Shown: one piece after another, positions 26,131-34,905 of the stretch
How positions within the stretch are numbered: the stretch's first letter is position 1
How the letters are laid out: every line of letters starts with the position of its first letter
From: Terasakiella pusilla DSM 6293
Lineage (GTDB): Bacteria > Pseudomonadota > Alphaproteobacteria > Rhodospirillales > Terasakiellaceae
Direction of reading: 5' to 3'
Assembly (NCBI RefSeq): GCF_000688235.1
Contig: NZ_JHYO01000009.1
Coordinates: 1 to 64,000, forward strand
Length of the DNA stretch: 64,000 nucleotides
Translations under genes and position numbers: made by a program
Notes under the pieces: generated by a model
The model's input: the letters and a program-made list of their open reading frames with translations, nothing else
Told to the model about the DNA's origin: nothing
Database searches by the model: none

Positions 26131-26869
26131 GTCTAAAACAATCGCCCATCGCTTTGGGGCAGCTTTGGGGCCGGAAAATACCGCCGCCACCCTTAAACTC
26201 GCCGTTGAACTGGGGGTGCGTTGGGTTGAGTTTGATGCCTCCCTGTTAAAAGACGGCACGGTCATTGTCTTTCATGATGAGGAGTTTGATCGCTGCACCG
26301 ATAAAACAGGTCTGTTGAAGGACGCCACATGGGACGATGTCAGCCAGATGGATGGTGGCAGCTGGTTCTCCCCCGATTTTAAGGGGGAGCCGATCCTTGA
26401 GTTGGGCGCGGCCTTGCGCTTACTGGATGAAGTGGGCATGAACATTAACCTTGAGATCAAGGTCAATGGCGCGGAACATGTCGAGCTGACAGAGCGCGTC
26501 CATCAAATCGTTGCTGAAAACTGGTCGGGCAAAAACAAGTTGCTCTATTCCAGCTTTAGTCACGAGGCCTTGGTGCATTTGCGCAAAATAGATCAGACGG
26601 CACAGATCGGGCATTTGTTTGAAGATCTACCGAGCGATTGGCAGGCCCAAGCCGAAGCGGTTAAGGCCATCACAATTCACGCGGATGTGGACGAACTGAG
26701 CCGCAACGATATTATGTCGGTGAAGGCTGCGGGCTATCCGCTATATCTCTATACGGTCAACGATGTGGCTCAAGGTCTAGGTTTGCTGGACCAAGGCGTG
26801 GATGCGGTGTTCACCGATTGCCCCGATGCGTTTAAAGATACGTCCTCTCCTGCAGGGGCGTTGCTTTAA
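26123..26869 (+). CDS. ugpQ: Glycerophosphodiester phosphodiesterase
   Basis: This 248-residue GDPD-family TIM-barrel enzyme hydrolyses glycerophosphodiesters to glycerol 3-phosphate and an alcohol. Family motifs are AHRFGAALGPENT (HR and PENT, residues 8-20), WVEFDASLLKDG, VFHDEEFDRCTDKTG and NLEIKVNG. There is no signal peptide, so it acts in the cytoplasm. The gene overlaps the PotC-type permease gene by eight bases, which suggests the transporter may import glycerophosphodiesters or their products (inference). It overlaps tail-to-tail by 38 bases with the LysR gene on the other strand. Confidence 0.9.
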   Translation: MIESKTIAHRFGAALGPENTAATLKLAVELGVRWVEFDASLLKDGTVIVFHDEEFDRCTDKTGLLKDATWDDVSQMDGGSWFSPDFKGEPILELGAALRLLDEVGMNINLEIKVNGAEHVELTERVHQIVAENWSGKNKLLYSSFSHEALVHLRKIDQTAQIGHLFEDLPSDWQAQAEAVKAITIHADVDELSRNDIMSVKAAGYPLYLYTVNDVAQGLGLLDQGVDAVFTDCPDAFKDTSSPAGALL

Positions 26870-27788
26870 TGGTCTTGATGAAGTGATCGATTAAGGCTTT
26901 CTCTGCCGGATTTTTATTGCCTTTCAGTTTGTGGACAAAATGCACGTCCACTTCTGGCAGGTTTTTGTAAGGCGGTAATTGCCAGAGAAGGCCTGCCTCA
27001 ACATCCTTGCGGGCAATGTGGATGGGCAGGGGACCAATGCCGAAGCCGGTAATGATCATGCGCCGGACTTCCTGCAAACTGGATGAGACACCGCGCAAAT
27101 GCGGGGAAAGCCGTGCCTTGACCCGCAGTTCGCGCACGCTGCGCAAGACGTCTTGCTGATGATCTGTCTGGAAAGAGACGCTCGGCTCGCCTTCCAATTC
27201 CTGAAGTTTGATAGTGTTGCGTTGGAAAAAACGGTGGTCCGGCCCGCAATAAAGCGCGAAGGTTTCCCGGAACATGGGATGATAGTCCAAGCGACTGTCT
27301 TTTTGATCGACCAGACAAATCCCGAAGGAAAATTTCTTTTGCAGCAGGTTTTTTAAGACCTCCTTACTTTCCATAATCGAGATGGAAAGGGTGATCTTGG
27401 GGTGCTCGCGCGAAAAGGCGGCGAGAGTGTGATCAAAAAAGTCTGCAATCACATGGCTTGCCATGGCAATGGAAATATGGCCCGTCAGTTCGTTACCGGT
27501 ATTTTCGATGAGTTCCGGCAACAAAGAGATAGCGCGGAAAACCTCGGCACATTCCTGATAGAGCAATTCGCCTTGTTGGGTCACTTTAAATGAACCGGGC
27601 GTGCGTTCGATGAGGCGCAAGTCCATACGGGTTTCAAGGCGTCGAAGCGCATTGCTGACGGTGGGTTGTTTCAGCCCCAGATGGTCGGCGGCGTTTGTGA
27701 TCCCCTGTTGTTCAACGATAACCATGAAGGTACGAAGAAGATTCCAGTCCAACTCCCAAGGGAAGCGCTTGTTTAAAGCTTTCATCAT
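26832..27788 (-). CDS. LysR-family transcriptional regulator (amino-acid cluster)
   Basis: This 318-residue LysR protein has a DNA-binding domain at about 14-72 (DWNLLRTFMVIVEQQGITNAA) and an effector domain after residue 100. It is transcribed away from the ABC transporter and catabolic genes at 27927-36086 and probably controls them. It is paralogous to the LysR protein at 18792. Its 3-prime end overlaps the phosphodiesterase gene on the opposite strand by 38 bases. Two start codons are adjacent (ATGATG); the first is used here. Confidence 0.92.
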   Translation of the reverse strand: MMKALNKRFPWELDWNLLRTFMVIVEQQGITNAADHLGLKQPTVSNALRRLETRMDLRLIERTPGSFKVTQQGELLYQECAEVFRAISLLPELIENTGNELTGHISIAMASHVIADFFDHTLAAFSREHPKITLSISIMESKEVLKNLLQKKFSFGICLVDQKDSRLDYHPMFRETFALYCGPDHRFFQRNTIKLQELEGEPSVSFQTDHQQDVLRSVRELRVKARLSPHLRGVSSSLQEVRRMIITGFGIGPLPIHIARKDVEAGLLWQLPPYKNLPEVDVHFVHKLKGNKNPAEKALIDHFIKTIKATPLQERTYL

Positions 27789-27805
27789 TCACCAAATCTA
27801 TAATG

Positions 27806-27874
27806 AATATTCTTATTATATATTTGACTAATGAGAGGGCGGGTGCAAGTTTTATGTCACAAAATATTCTTATT
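27806..27874. promoter_or_regulatory. Direct repeats AATATTCTTATT, probable LysR binding sites
   Basis: The 12-mer AATATTCTTATT occurs at 27806-27817 and again at 27863-27874, exactly 57 bases apart, in the 138-bp region between the divergent LysR gene and the binding-protein gene. Spaced AT-rich repeats of this sort are usual for LysR regulation of a divergent operon. Confidence 0.5.
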
Positions 27875-27926
27875 TTAAAAATCTGGGAGAGACTGATTTC
27901 TTCCGGAGTAATCAGTGAGGTCAATA

Positions 27927-28694
27927 ATGTTTAAGAAAATCCTGTCTGCTTTTGTTGTCGCTGCGACGGCTGTTGGTGTCACTCTCCCGGCACAAGCGGG
28001 CGATCTGGCGCGCATCAAAGAAGAAGGCGTGATGAAGATTGCCATGAGTGGTGCTTACCCTCCGTTTAACTTTGTGAACGAACAAAACGAAGTTGTCGGC
28101 TTCGACCCGGCTTTGGGCATCGAGATCGGCAAACGTCTGGGCGTTAAGGTTGAAGTCGTGACCACAGCATGGGACGGGATCATCGGGGGCTTGTTGACCA
28201 ACAAATATGACGCGATTGTTGGCTCCATGAGCATCACGGAAGACCGTGCCAAAGTTGTTGATTTTGTCGGTCCCTACTACAGCAGCCGCCGCGCTGTGTT
28301 CACCAAACCTGACTCAGATCTAAAAAGTGCGAGTCAGCTGAAAGATGCGAAGCTTGCCGTCACTTTGGGGGAAACGCACGAAAAATGGGCGTTGGATCGT
28401 GGTTATGAGATCCGCACCTACAAAGGCCTGCCGGAACTGCTTCTGGAACTGGAAAATGGTCGTGTTGACGGTCTGGTAAATGATTACATTGCAGCACACC
28501 TCGCCATTAAAGCCAAAGGCTACAACTTTGTTGTGCTGGAAGATCTGGAAGTTGAGCCGTCCGGTCACGGGATCGCCATCCGTAAGGGCAATGAAGACCT
28601 GCGCGATGCGATGCAAGCGGCCCTCGAAGAGATCATGAAAGACGGCACGTATATGGAAATTGCCAACAAATGGATCGGTTTTGATATTCGCTAA
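27927..28694 (+). CDS. Polar amino acid ABC transporter binding protein
   Basis: This 255-residue periplasmic binding protein belongs to the family-3 (polar amino acid) type. A signal peptide covers about 1-23 (LPAQA). Ligand-pocket motifs are GAYPPFNFVNEQNEVVGFDP and MSITEDRAKVVDFVGPYY. The start at 27927 follows GAGG; an ATG four codons upstream is less well placed. It is followed by a terminator-like hairpin and then by two permease genes and an ATPase gene. Its ligand is probably the (acylated) amino acid handled by the downstream enzymes. Confidence 0.92.
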   Translation: MFKKILSAFVVAATAVGVTLPAQAGDLARIKEEGVMKIAMSGAYPPFNFVNEQNEVVGFDPALGIEIGKRLGVKVEVVTTAWDGIIGGLLTNKYDAIVGSMSITEDRAKVVDFVGPYYSSRRAVFTKPDSDLKSASQLKDAKLAVTLGETHEKWALDRGYEIRTYKGLPELLLELENGRVDGLVNDYIAAHLAIKAKGYNFVVLEDLEVEPSGHGIAIRKGNEDLRDAMQAALEEIMKDGTYMEIANKWIGFDIR

Positions 28695-28710
28695 GTAAAG
28701 AACCCCACTT

Positions 28711-28741
28711 GCCCATCGGGGGGACCCGGTGGGCCTTTTTT
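28711..28741 (+). terminator. Attenuator hairpin after the binding-protein gene
   Basis: GCCCA...GGG pairs with CCC...TGGGC around a GGGA loop (28711-28734), followed by CTTTTTT. It is placed to limit read-through from the binding-protein gene into the permease genes. Confidence 0.8.
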
Positions 28742-28770
28742 AACCAGCGAATGAAAGTGATCTTGGTCTT

Positions 28771-29418
28771 ATGGATGTAGATCTTATCCTCAAGGTATAT
28801 CCGCATTTTATCAAAGCGGCATGGGTGACGGTGGAATTATCCGTTTTGACCATTCTGCTGGGGTTGGTGTGTGGTGCCTTGGCAGCGGCGGCCCGTCTGT
28901 CACGGTTTGCGATTTTACGGTTTATCGGCGCGGCCTATGTGAGTGTCCTGCGCGGTGTGCCGGCCCTGATTTTTTTGTTTCTTTTATATTTTGGCGGCCC
29001 GCAGATCGGGATTCAACTGAGCGCCTTTGAAGCCGGTGTTATCGGCTTGGGTGTCAATATCGGTGCCTATATGGCGGAAACCATGCGCGGTGCGATTATT
29101 TCGGTGGATAAAGGTCAGGCGGAAGCCGCGCGCACTTTGGGCCTGTCCCGGTTTCAGGCTTTTCGCAAAGTGATCTTGCCTCAGGCCATGCGTTTGATGA
29201 TCCGTCCTTTGGGCGTCAATATCAACGCGCAGATCAAAGGCACGGCGCTTGTCGCGGCGATCTCGGTGGTGGAGCTAACCTACACGGCGCAGCGCTACAT
29301 CGGATCCACCTACAAACCGTTTGAGATGTTTTTGCTGGCGGGCGCTTTATATCTGTTCATCATCACGTTGACAGGCAAGGGGATTGCCTACCTTGATCGA
29401 AAGGTACGCTTGCCATGA
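28771..29418 (+). CDS. Amino acid ABC transporter permease (first)
   Basis: This 215-residue inner-membrane permease is of the HisM/GlnP type. It has about five helices and the family segment VDKGQAEAARTLGLSRFQAF, the ATPase-contacting loop, at about residues 113-132. It pairs with the second permease at 29461. A ribosome site before this ATG is weak, which together with the preceding hairpin suggests lower expression than the binding protein. Confidence 0.92.
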   Translation: MDVDLILKVYPHFIKAAWVTVELSVLTILLGLVCGALAAAARLSRFAILRFIGAAYVSVLRGVPALIFLFLLYFGGPQIGIQLSAFEAGVIGLGVNIGAYMAETMRGAIISVDKGQAEAARTLGLSRFQAFRKVILPQAMRLMIRPLGVNINAQIKGTALVAAISVVELTYTAQRYIGSTYKPFEMFLLAGALYLFIITLTGKGIAYLDRKVRLP

Positions 29419-29460
29419 TGAAGTTTTTTGATTTTATGCCAACCACGGGGAGCGTACGTC

Positions 29461-30117
29461 ATGGGTCTTGATTTTTCTGTTGTGCCCGATTACCTCGACG
29501 TGATCTTTCTCGGGGCGCTCTGGACCATTGCAATTACAGTATGTGCCGGTCTGTTGAGCTTCTTTGGCGGTATCTTTTTTGCGGTCATCGCCCTTTATGG
29601 CAATGCTGCGGTTCGTCTGCCCTTTCGGTTTTTTGAATGGCTGTTTATGGGCACGCCGTTGTTGCTGCAACTGTTCCTGATTTATTTTGGTTTGGTGCAA
29701 ATCGGTATTGATTTACCTGCCTTTGTTGCCGGGGCTATCGGTCTGGGTCTGCATTTTGCGGTCTATAATTCCGAACTGATCCAGACGGCGATTGTGTCGG
29801 TTGATAAGGGCCAGATGGAAGCGGCGCGTACGCTGGGTCTGTCACGTGGACAGGCGCTGCGCAAAGTGGTGATCCCGCAAGCTGTGAGGGATGTGATCCC
29901 ACCGATTGGCAACAATATGATCGCGCTTTTGAAAGATTCCGCACTGGTATCCGTGATCGGGGTGGGGGAATTGACGCTGTCTTCCCAGCTTGCCATCGGA
30001 CGCACGTACCGCCCGTTTGAATTTTATGCTGTTGCCGCAGCTTTCTATTATCTGATCAACGTGGTTATGGAAGCGGTTTTACGCCGTCTTGAGCGCAAAA
30101 CCGCCCTGTCACGTTAA
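29461..30117 (+). CDS. Amino acid ABC transporter permease (second)
   Basis: This 218-residue permease is of the same family, with the contact loop VDKGQMEAARTLGLSRGQAL at about 115-134, close to that of its partner. The start is placed at 29461 after GGGGAG; an in-frame ATG at 29428 is poorly supported. It lies 42 bases after the first permease gene and 16 before the ATPase gene. Confidence 0.92.
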   Translation: MGLDFSVVPDYLDVIFLGALWTIAITVCAGLLSFFGGIFFAVIALYGNAAVRLPFRFFEWLFMGTPLLLQLFLIYFGLVQIGIDLPAFVAGAIGLGLHFAVYNSELIQTAIVSVDKGQMEAARTLGLSRGQALRKVVIPQAVRDVIPPIGNNMIALLKDSALVSVIGVGELTLSSQLAIGRTYRPFEFYAVAAAFYYLINVVMEAVLRRLERKTALSR

Positions 30118-30133
30118 GCTTTAAGGACCCAAC

Positions 30134-30910
30134 ATGGCTAATTCTGAAAAATTTGTGGAAATCCGGCACGCGCGGAAATCCTATGGAAGCCTTGAAGTGC
30201 TCAAGGATATTTCCCTGTCGGTGGACCGTGGCGAGATCGTCGCCATCATCGGCCCGTCCGGTTCGGGCAAATCAACATTGCTGCGGGCGATCAATGATCT
30301 TGACTCACTCAGCGGCGGGGAAGTCTGGCTGGACGGTGTGCAGATCAACAAGACCTTGGGGCATCGAGAGTATGAAAAACACATCAATGCCATGCGCCAG
30401 CAGGTCGGCATGGTGTTTCAGCACTTCAATTTGTTTCCCCATATGAGCGTGCGTGACAATGTCACCATGGCGCCAAAATTGCTCAAGGGCATTTCGGACA
30501 AGGAAGCCGAAGCATTGGCGATCGAACAGTTAAACCACGTTGGGATGCTGGAACGGATTGATTATTATCCCTCTCAACTATCCGGTGGGCAAAAACAACG
30601 TGTCGCCATTGCGCGTGCCTTGGCGATGAAGCCCAAGGTCATGCTGTTTGATGAAGCAACCTCCGCCCTTGACCCAGAACTGGTTGAAGAAGTGAACCAG
30701 GTTATGAAAATGTTGGCGGAAGAACATATGACCATGGTGATCGTCACGCATGAAATGGATTTCGCAGCCTCCGTCTGTGATCGTGTGATCTTTATGGATG
30801 GCGGTGTCGTCGTCGAAGAAGGCGCGCCGGAACAGGTTTTCCGCAATCCAAAAGAAGAACGTACCCGCGCCTTTTTGCGCAAGCATCTTAGTGTCCATGG
30901 GAAAGGATAA
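30134..30910 (+). CDS. Amino acid ABC transporter ATPase
   Basis: This 258-residue ATPase is of the HisP/GlnQ type. Walker A is GPSGSGKST at 40-48, the signature is [15 protein letters not shown], Walker B is [14 protein letters not shown], and the switch histidine is in [14 protein letters not shown] lies upstream of the ATG. It completes the transporter and is followed four bases later by the aminotransferase gene, so uptake and breakdown are in one operon. Confidence 0.94.
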   Translation: MANSEKFVEIRHARKSYGSLEVLKDISLSVDRGEIVAIIGPSGSGKSTLLRAINDLDSLSGGEVWLDGVQINKTLGHREYEKHINAMRQQVGMVFQHFNLFPHMSVRDNVTMAPKLLKGISDKEAEALAIEQLNHVGMLERIDYYPSQLSGGQKQRVAIARALAMKPKVMLFDEATSALDPELVEEVNQVMKMLAEEHMTMVIVTHEMDFAASVCDRVIFMDGGVVVEEGAPEQVFRNPKEERTRAFLRKHLSVHGKG

Positions 30911-30914
30911 AACC

Positions 30915-32264
30915 ATGAGCCAAACGTCAAACCTGTTTTATCAATCCGGCACCACCCGTCCGTTTTTGGACCGTGGCGAAGGAATTTACCTGATCGACAA
31001 AAGCGGCAAACGCTATCTGGATGGCTGTAGTGGGGCGATGGTGTCCAACATCGGGCATTCCAATCCCACTGTGCTGGCCGCGATGCGTGAACAAATGGAC
31101 AAAGCGACCTTCGGTTATCGCTTGCACTTTCAAACAGAAGCATCGGAACAACTGGCAAGCCTGACCGCCTCGTTAATGCCGGAAGGTCTGGACCGGGTGT
31201 TCTTTGTCTCCGGCGGGTCTGAAGCGGTGGAAAGCTGCATCAAGCTGGCGCGTCAGTATGCCATCGTAAACGGGCAGGAAAGTCGCTGGAAAGTGATTTC
31301 GCGCCATCCCTCCTATCATGGCTGTACCCTAGGGGCGTTGGCCTTGACGGGCTATGATCCGCTTGCCAAACCCTTTGCGCCCATGATGCAGGAGATGCCG
31401 AAGATTGCCGCACCGACCTGTTATCTGGATCGTGACGATCTGTCGGATCAGGAGCGTGGCTTAAAATACGCCAACCTGTTGCGTGATGAAATCATCGCCC
31501 AAGGGCCGGATACGGTGCTTGCGTTTATTATGGAACCTGTGGGCGGGGCCGCAACCGGGGCTTTGGTCGCGCCGGATAGTTATTACAAACGCATCCGCGA
31601 GATCTGCGACGAGTTTGGCATCCTGTTGATTTATGATGAGGTCATGACGGGCGCAGGCCGGACAGGCAAGTTTTTGGCCTGTGAACACTGGGGTATTAAA
31701 CCGGATATCATCTCCCTGTCCAAAGGGTTTGCGGCGGGCTATGCGCCGTTGGGGGCGATGGTCGCGGATCGCAAAATTGTAGATGCGGTCTTAGGCAATG
31801 GCGGCTTTTTGCACGGCTTCACCTACGCAGGCAATCCATTGGCCTGTGCAACCGGTCTTGCGGTTGTCACAGAGCTATTGGAGAAAGATATCATCAGCAA
31901 TGGCGCACGGATGGGGGATTTGATAAAGACCCGTCTTGAAAGCCTGATGGATCGCTTCCCATTTATCGGGGATGTGCGCGGCAAAGGGTTGTTGCTGGCC
32001 TTTGAACTGGTGAGTGATCGTGAGACTATGGAGCCGCTGGACCCCAGCTTTAACGCCTTCACCCGTTTGGTCGATCTGGCTTATGAGCGCGAATTGATCA
32101 CCTATTCGCGCCGCACCCGTGGCGGCACCAAGGGCGATCACTTTATGGTCTGCCCGCCCTTGATTATTACCGAGCCGCAAGTGGATGAACTGATGAACAA
32201 GATGTCAGACAGCCTTGAGGCCTTGGCGCGTGAATTTGATCTGCCGGTAGAAAGGGCAGCCTAA
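30915..32264 (+). CDS. Class III (omega-type) PLP aminotransferase
   Basis: This 449-residue fold-type I aminotransferase of class III usually acts on amino groups that are not alpha to a carboxylate, such as beta- or omega-amines. The PLP lysine is Lys270 in SLSKGFAAGYAPLG, the cofactor aspartate is Asp241 in IYDEVMTG, and the phosphate-binding segment is VSGGSEAVESCIK. The start at 30915 is used; longer frames lie in the ATPase gene. Its stop overlaps the CoA-transferase start (TAATG). The following CoA-transferase and thiolase suggest that the product is a beta-keto acid (inference). Confidence 0.9.
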   Translation: MSQTSNLFYQSGTTRPFLDRGEGIYLIDKSGKRYLDGCSGAMVSNIGHSNPTVLAAMREQMDKATFGYRLHFQTEASEQLASLTASLMPEGLDRVFFVSGGSEAVESCIKLARQYAIVNGQESRWKVISRHPSYHGCTLGALALTGYDPLAKPFAPMMQEMPKIAAPTCYLDRDDLSDQERGLKYANLLRDEIIAQGPDTVLAFIMEPVGGAATGALVAPDSYYKRIREICDEFGILLIYDEVMTGAGRTGKFLACEHWGIKPDIISLSKGFAAGYAPLGAMVADRKIVDAVLGNGGFLHGFTYAGNPLACATGLAVVTELLEKDIISNGARMGDLIKTRLESLMDRFPFIGDVRGKGLLLAFELVSDRETMEPLDPSFNAFTRLVDLAYERELITYSRRTRGGTKGDHFMVCPPLIITEPQVDELMNKMSDSLEALAREFDLPVERAA

Positions 32265-32950
32265 TGATTATCAAACAATCCGATGTGCGCGAGGCAATCG
32301 CGCGCATCCCAGACGGCGCGACCGTTTGCGTCGGCGGGTTCGGTGTGCCCGGAACACCGTTTTATCTGTTGCAGGAACTGGTGCGTCACGGTGCAAAAGA
32401 CCTGACCATTGTGAAAAATGATGCCAACGAAAGGGGCATGGGCGTGGATCATCTGTTGAAGAACGGACAGGTGAAAAAACTGATCGTGACTCACATCGGC
32501 CTAAATGCAAACGCCATCCGCATGATGAATGAAGCCGAGATTGAGGTGGAGTTTAACCCCCAAGGTATTTTGGCGGAAAAACTGCGTGCAGCCGGGGCTG
32601 GCCTGCAAGGGATTTTGACCGATGTGGGCATCGATACCACCTTGGCAGAAGGCAAAACCATCATCACTTATGACGGTCGCCAATGTATCGTGGAGCCGCC
32701 GATCAAAGCAGATTTTGCCCTGATCCATGCGGCGATTGCGGACCAGACGGGCAATGTACGCTACAGCGCCACGGCGCAAAACTTTAACCCCCTGATGGCG
32801 ATGGCGGCTGATTGCGTCATCTGTGAAGCCGAACAGGTGGTTGAAGCCGGTCGTCTGGACGCCGACCTGATCCATACCCCATCCCCCTTTGTCGATCATG
32901 TGGTGGAAATTGCCGAATTGTCGGAGGAATACAATGTCATTAGACGCTAA
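32264..32950 (+). CDS. 3-oxoacid CoA-transferase, alpha subunit
   Basis: This 228-residue protein is the A subunit of a family I CoA-transferase of the AtoD/ScoA/PcaI type. It has the VCVGGFGVPGTPFYLL glycine-rich CoA-binding region at about 22-37 and the FNPQGILAEKLRAAGAGL segment typical of this subunit. It would transfer CoA to a 3-oxo acid from succinyl- or acetyl-CoA. Start and stop are coupled to neighbours: TAATG with the aminotransferase, and 17 bases of overlap with the beta subunit gene. Confidence 0.9.
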   Translation: MIIKQSDVREAIARIPDGATVCVGGFGVPGTPFYLLQELVRHGAKDLTIVKNDANERGMGVDHLLKNGQVKKLIVTHIGLNANAIRMMNEAEIEVEFNPQGILAEKLRAAGAGLQGILTDVGIDTTLAEGKTIITYDGRQCIVEPPIKADFALIHAAIADQTGNVRYSATAQNFNPLMAMAADCVICEAEQVVEAGRLDADLIHTPSPFVDHVVEIAELSEEYNVIRR

Positions 32951-33587
32951 AACCCGCATGCTCCATCGTGCGGCCCATGAATTGAAGGACGGCATGTTCA
33001 TCAATCTAGGGATTGGTTTGCCGACACAGCTGGTCAATTACGTGGATGAAGGGGCCAATGTGTGCCTGCATTCCGAAAACGGTATGTCCGGTGTGGGGCC
33101 GCTTGTGCCCTATGAGAAAGCGGATCGTAACCTGATCGATGCGGGCGGGGGCTATGTGTCACGCCTTGCCGGATCAGCCTTTTTTGACAGTGCTTTGTCC
33201 TTTGCGATGGTGCGTCGCGGGCGATTGGACCTGACGGTGTTAGGTGCCTTTGAAGTGGCCATGAACGGAGACCTTGCCAACTGGATGATCCCCGGCAAGT
33301 TCACGCCCGGTATTGGCGGCGCAATTGAATTGGCGCAGAAGACCCCGCGCGTGGTCATTTTAACGACCCATCAGGATAAAAAGGGACAGTCCAAAATCGT
33401 GCGCGAATGTTCCCTGCCACTGACGGCGAAAAAATGCGTCAACCGCATCTATACGGATATGGCGGTGATGGATGTCCTTGAGGATGGCTTGATCCTGAAA
33501 GAGATCGCGGACGGCTTGAGTATTGAGGATGTGGTCAAAGCCACGGCCGCGCCGTTGCAAATCGCCGATACCATTGTGCATTTTTAG
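32934..33587 (+). CDS. 3-oxoacid CoA-transferase, beta subunit
   Basis: This 217-residue beta subunit carries the catalytic glutamate, Glu48, in HSENGMSGVGP, the ENG motif of family I CoA-transferases, and GGAIELAQKTPRVV further on. The start at 32934 follows GGAGG inside the end of the alpha gene. With the alpha subunit and the thiolase at 34902, it should convert a beta-keto acid to its CoA ester for cleavage. Whether acetoacetate, 3-oxoadipate or a longer keto acid is used cannot be told. Confidence 0.9.
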   Translation: MSLDAKTRMLHRAAHELKDGMFINLGIGLPTQLVNYVDEGANVCLHSENGMSGVGPLVPYEKADRNLIDAGGGYVSRLAGSAFFDSALSFAMVRRGRLDLTVLGAFEVAMNGDLANWMIPGKFTPGIGGAIELAQKTPRVVILTTHQDKKGQSKIVRECSLPLTAKKCVNRIYTDMAVMDVLEDGLILKEIADGLSIEDVVKATAAPLQIADTIVHF

Positions 33588-33603
33588 ATAAAGTAGAACG
33601 ATT

Positions 33604-34905
33604 ATGGCAAAGACAGAACAGATCATGGCGGCGATTGACGCCCGCTTTGATGACCAAATTGAGTTTTTGGACAAGCTCACCCGCTTTCCCTCCACCCGCG
33701 GGCAGGAAGAAGGCGCGCAGAAATTTTTAGCAGCCGAGTTGGAACAGCGCGGCTATCAAACGGACCTGTGGGAAGTGAAGGTCGAGGATATCGCGCATCT
33801 GCCCGGATTTTCGCCTGTGATTGGCAATTATGACAACGCCCTAAACGTGGTCGGCACCCATAAAAGCAAACAGAATAAGGGTAAATCCCTGATCCTGAAC
33901 GGACATATTGATGTGGTGCCGGTTGGCCCCTTGGATATGTGGGATGTGGCGCCGTTTGATCCGTTTTGTAAAGACGGCTGGATGTACGGGCGCGGCGTTG
34001 GGGACATGAAGGCGGGCATCGTTGCCAACCTGTTTGCGCTGGATGCGTTGCGTGCCTGCGGTGTCCAGCCATCCGCAGATGTGCATTTTCAGTCGGTGGT
34101 TGAGGAAGAATGTACCGGCAACGGCGCACTGGCCTGTTTGCAACGTGGCTACACCGCAGATGCCGCCCTGATCCCGGAACCCTTTAGTGAAAAACTGATC
34201 AGCGCGCAAATCGGCGTGATCTGGTTTCAGGTCCATTTAAAAGGGATACCCGTGCATGTGTTGGAAGCGGGCAACGGGTCCAACGCGATTGAAGCATCCT
34301 ATCCGGTGATTGCCGCCTTGAAAGAACTGGAGAAAGAATGGAACGCGCCTGAATGTCGTAACCCGCACTATCATAGCTGCGATCACCCCTTAAACCTGAA
34401 CATTGGCAAGATTGAAGGCGGTGATTGGGCCTCTAGCGTGCCTTCGTGGTGTTGTCTGGATGTGCGCATGGCGATCTTCCCCGGTCAGGACTTAAAGGAA
34501 GCGCAAAAACGCATTGAAGATTGTATCGCCAAAGCGGCTCGACAAGATGCCTTCTTGACGAAAAATCCGCCCACAGTGGTCTATCACGGCTTTTTGGCAG
34601 AAGGCTACGCGTTGGCGGATCATAAAAAGGACGAAGCAATCCAAGCCATTGGTGCTCTTGAAACGGCCCATCAGACTGTGACGGGTAAAGGGCTGGAGCA
34701 ATTTGCGGTGACAGCAACGACAGATGCGCGCTTCTTCGGGCTTTATGCCGATATTCCGGCGCTAGTCTATGGCCCGCATGCCGAAGCCATCCATGGCTTT
34801 AACGAACGGGTGGAGCTGGAGTCCGTGAAACGCGTCACCAAATCCATCGCGCTGTTTATCGCCAATTGGTGCGACCTCGAACCCTTGGAAGGAGCATCTT
34901 CATGA
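33604..34905 (+). CDS. ArgE/DapE-family deacylase (M20 metallopeptidase)
   Basis: This 433-residue zinc amidohydrolase is of the ArgE/DapE/ACY1 family. The metal-binding segment is LNGHIDVVPVG (His101, Asp103), followed by GRGVGDMKAG, VEEECTGNGAL and a small dimerisation domain in the middle (about 200-310). It probably removes an acyl or carbamoyl group from the imported amino acid to free its amino group. The last four bases overlap the thiolase start. A peptidase role is possible, but the catabolic context favours an N-acyl amino acid. Confidence 0.87.
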   Translation: MAKTEQIMAAIDARFDDQIEFLDKLTRFPSTRGQEEGAQKFLAAELEQRGYQTDLWEVKVEDIAHLPGFSPVIGNYDNALNVVGTHKSKQNKGKSLILNGHIDVVPVGPLDMWDVAPFDPFCKDGWMYGRGVGDMKAGIVANLFALDALRACGVQPSADVHFQSVVEEECTGNGALACLQRGYTADAALIPEPFSEKLISAQIGVIWFQVHLKGIPVHVLEAGNGSNAIEASYPVIAALKELEKEWNAPECRNPHYHSCDHPLNLNIGKIEGGDWASSVPSWCCLDVRMAIFPGQDLKEAQKRIEDCIAKAARQDAFLTKNPPTVVYHGFLAEGYALADHKKDEAIQAIGALETAHQTVTGKGLEQFAVTATTDARFFGLYADIPALVYGPHAEAIHGFNERVELESVKRVTKSIALFIANWCDLEPLEGASS

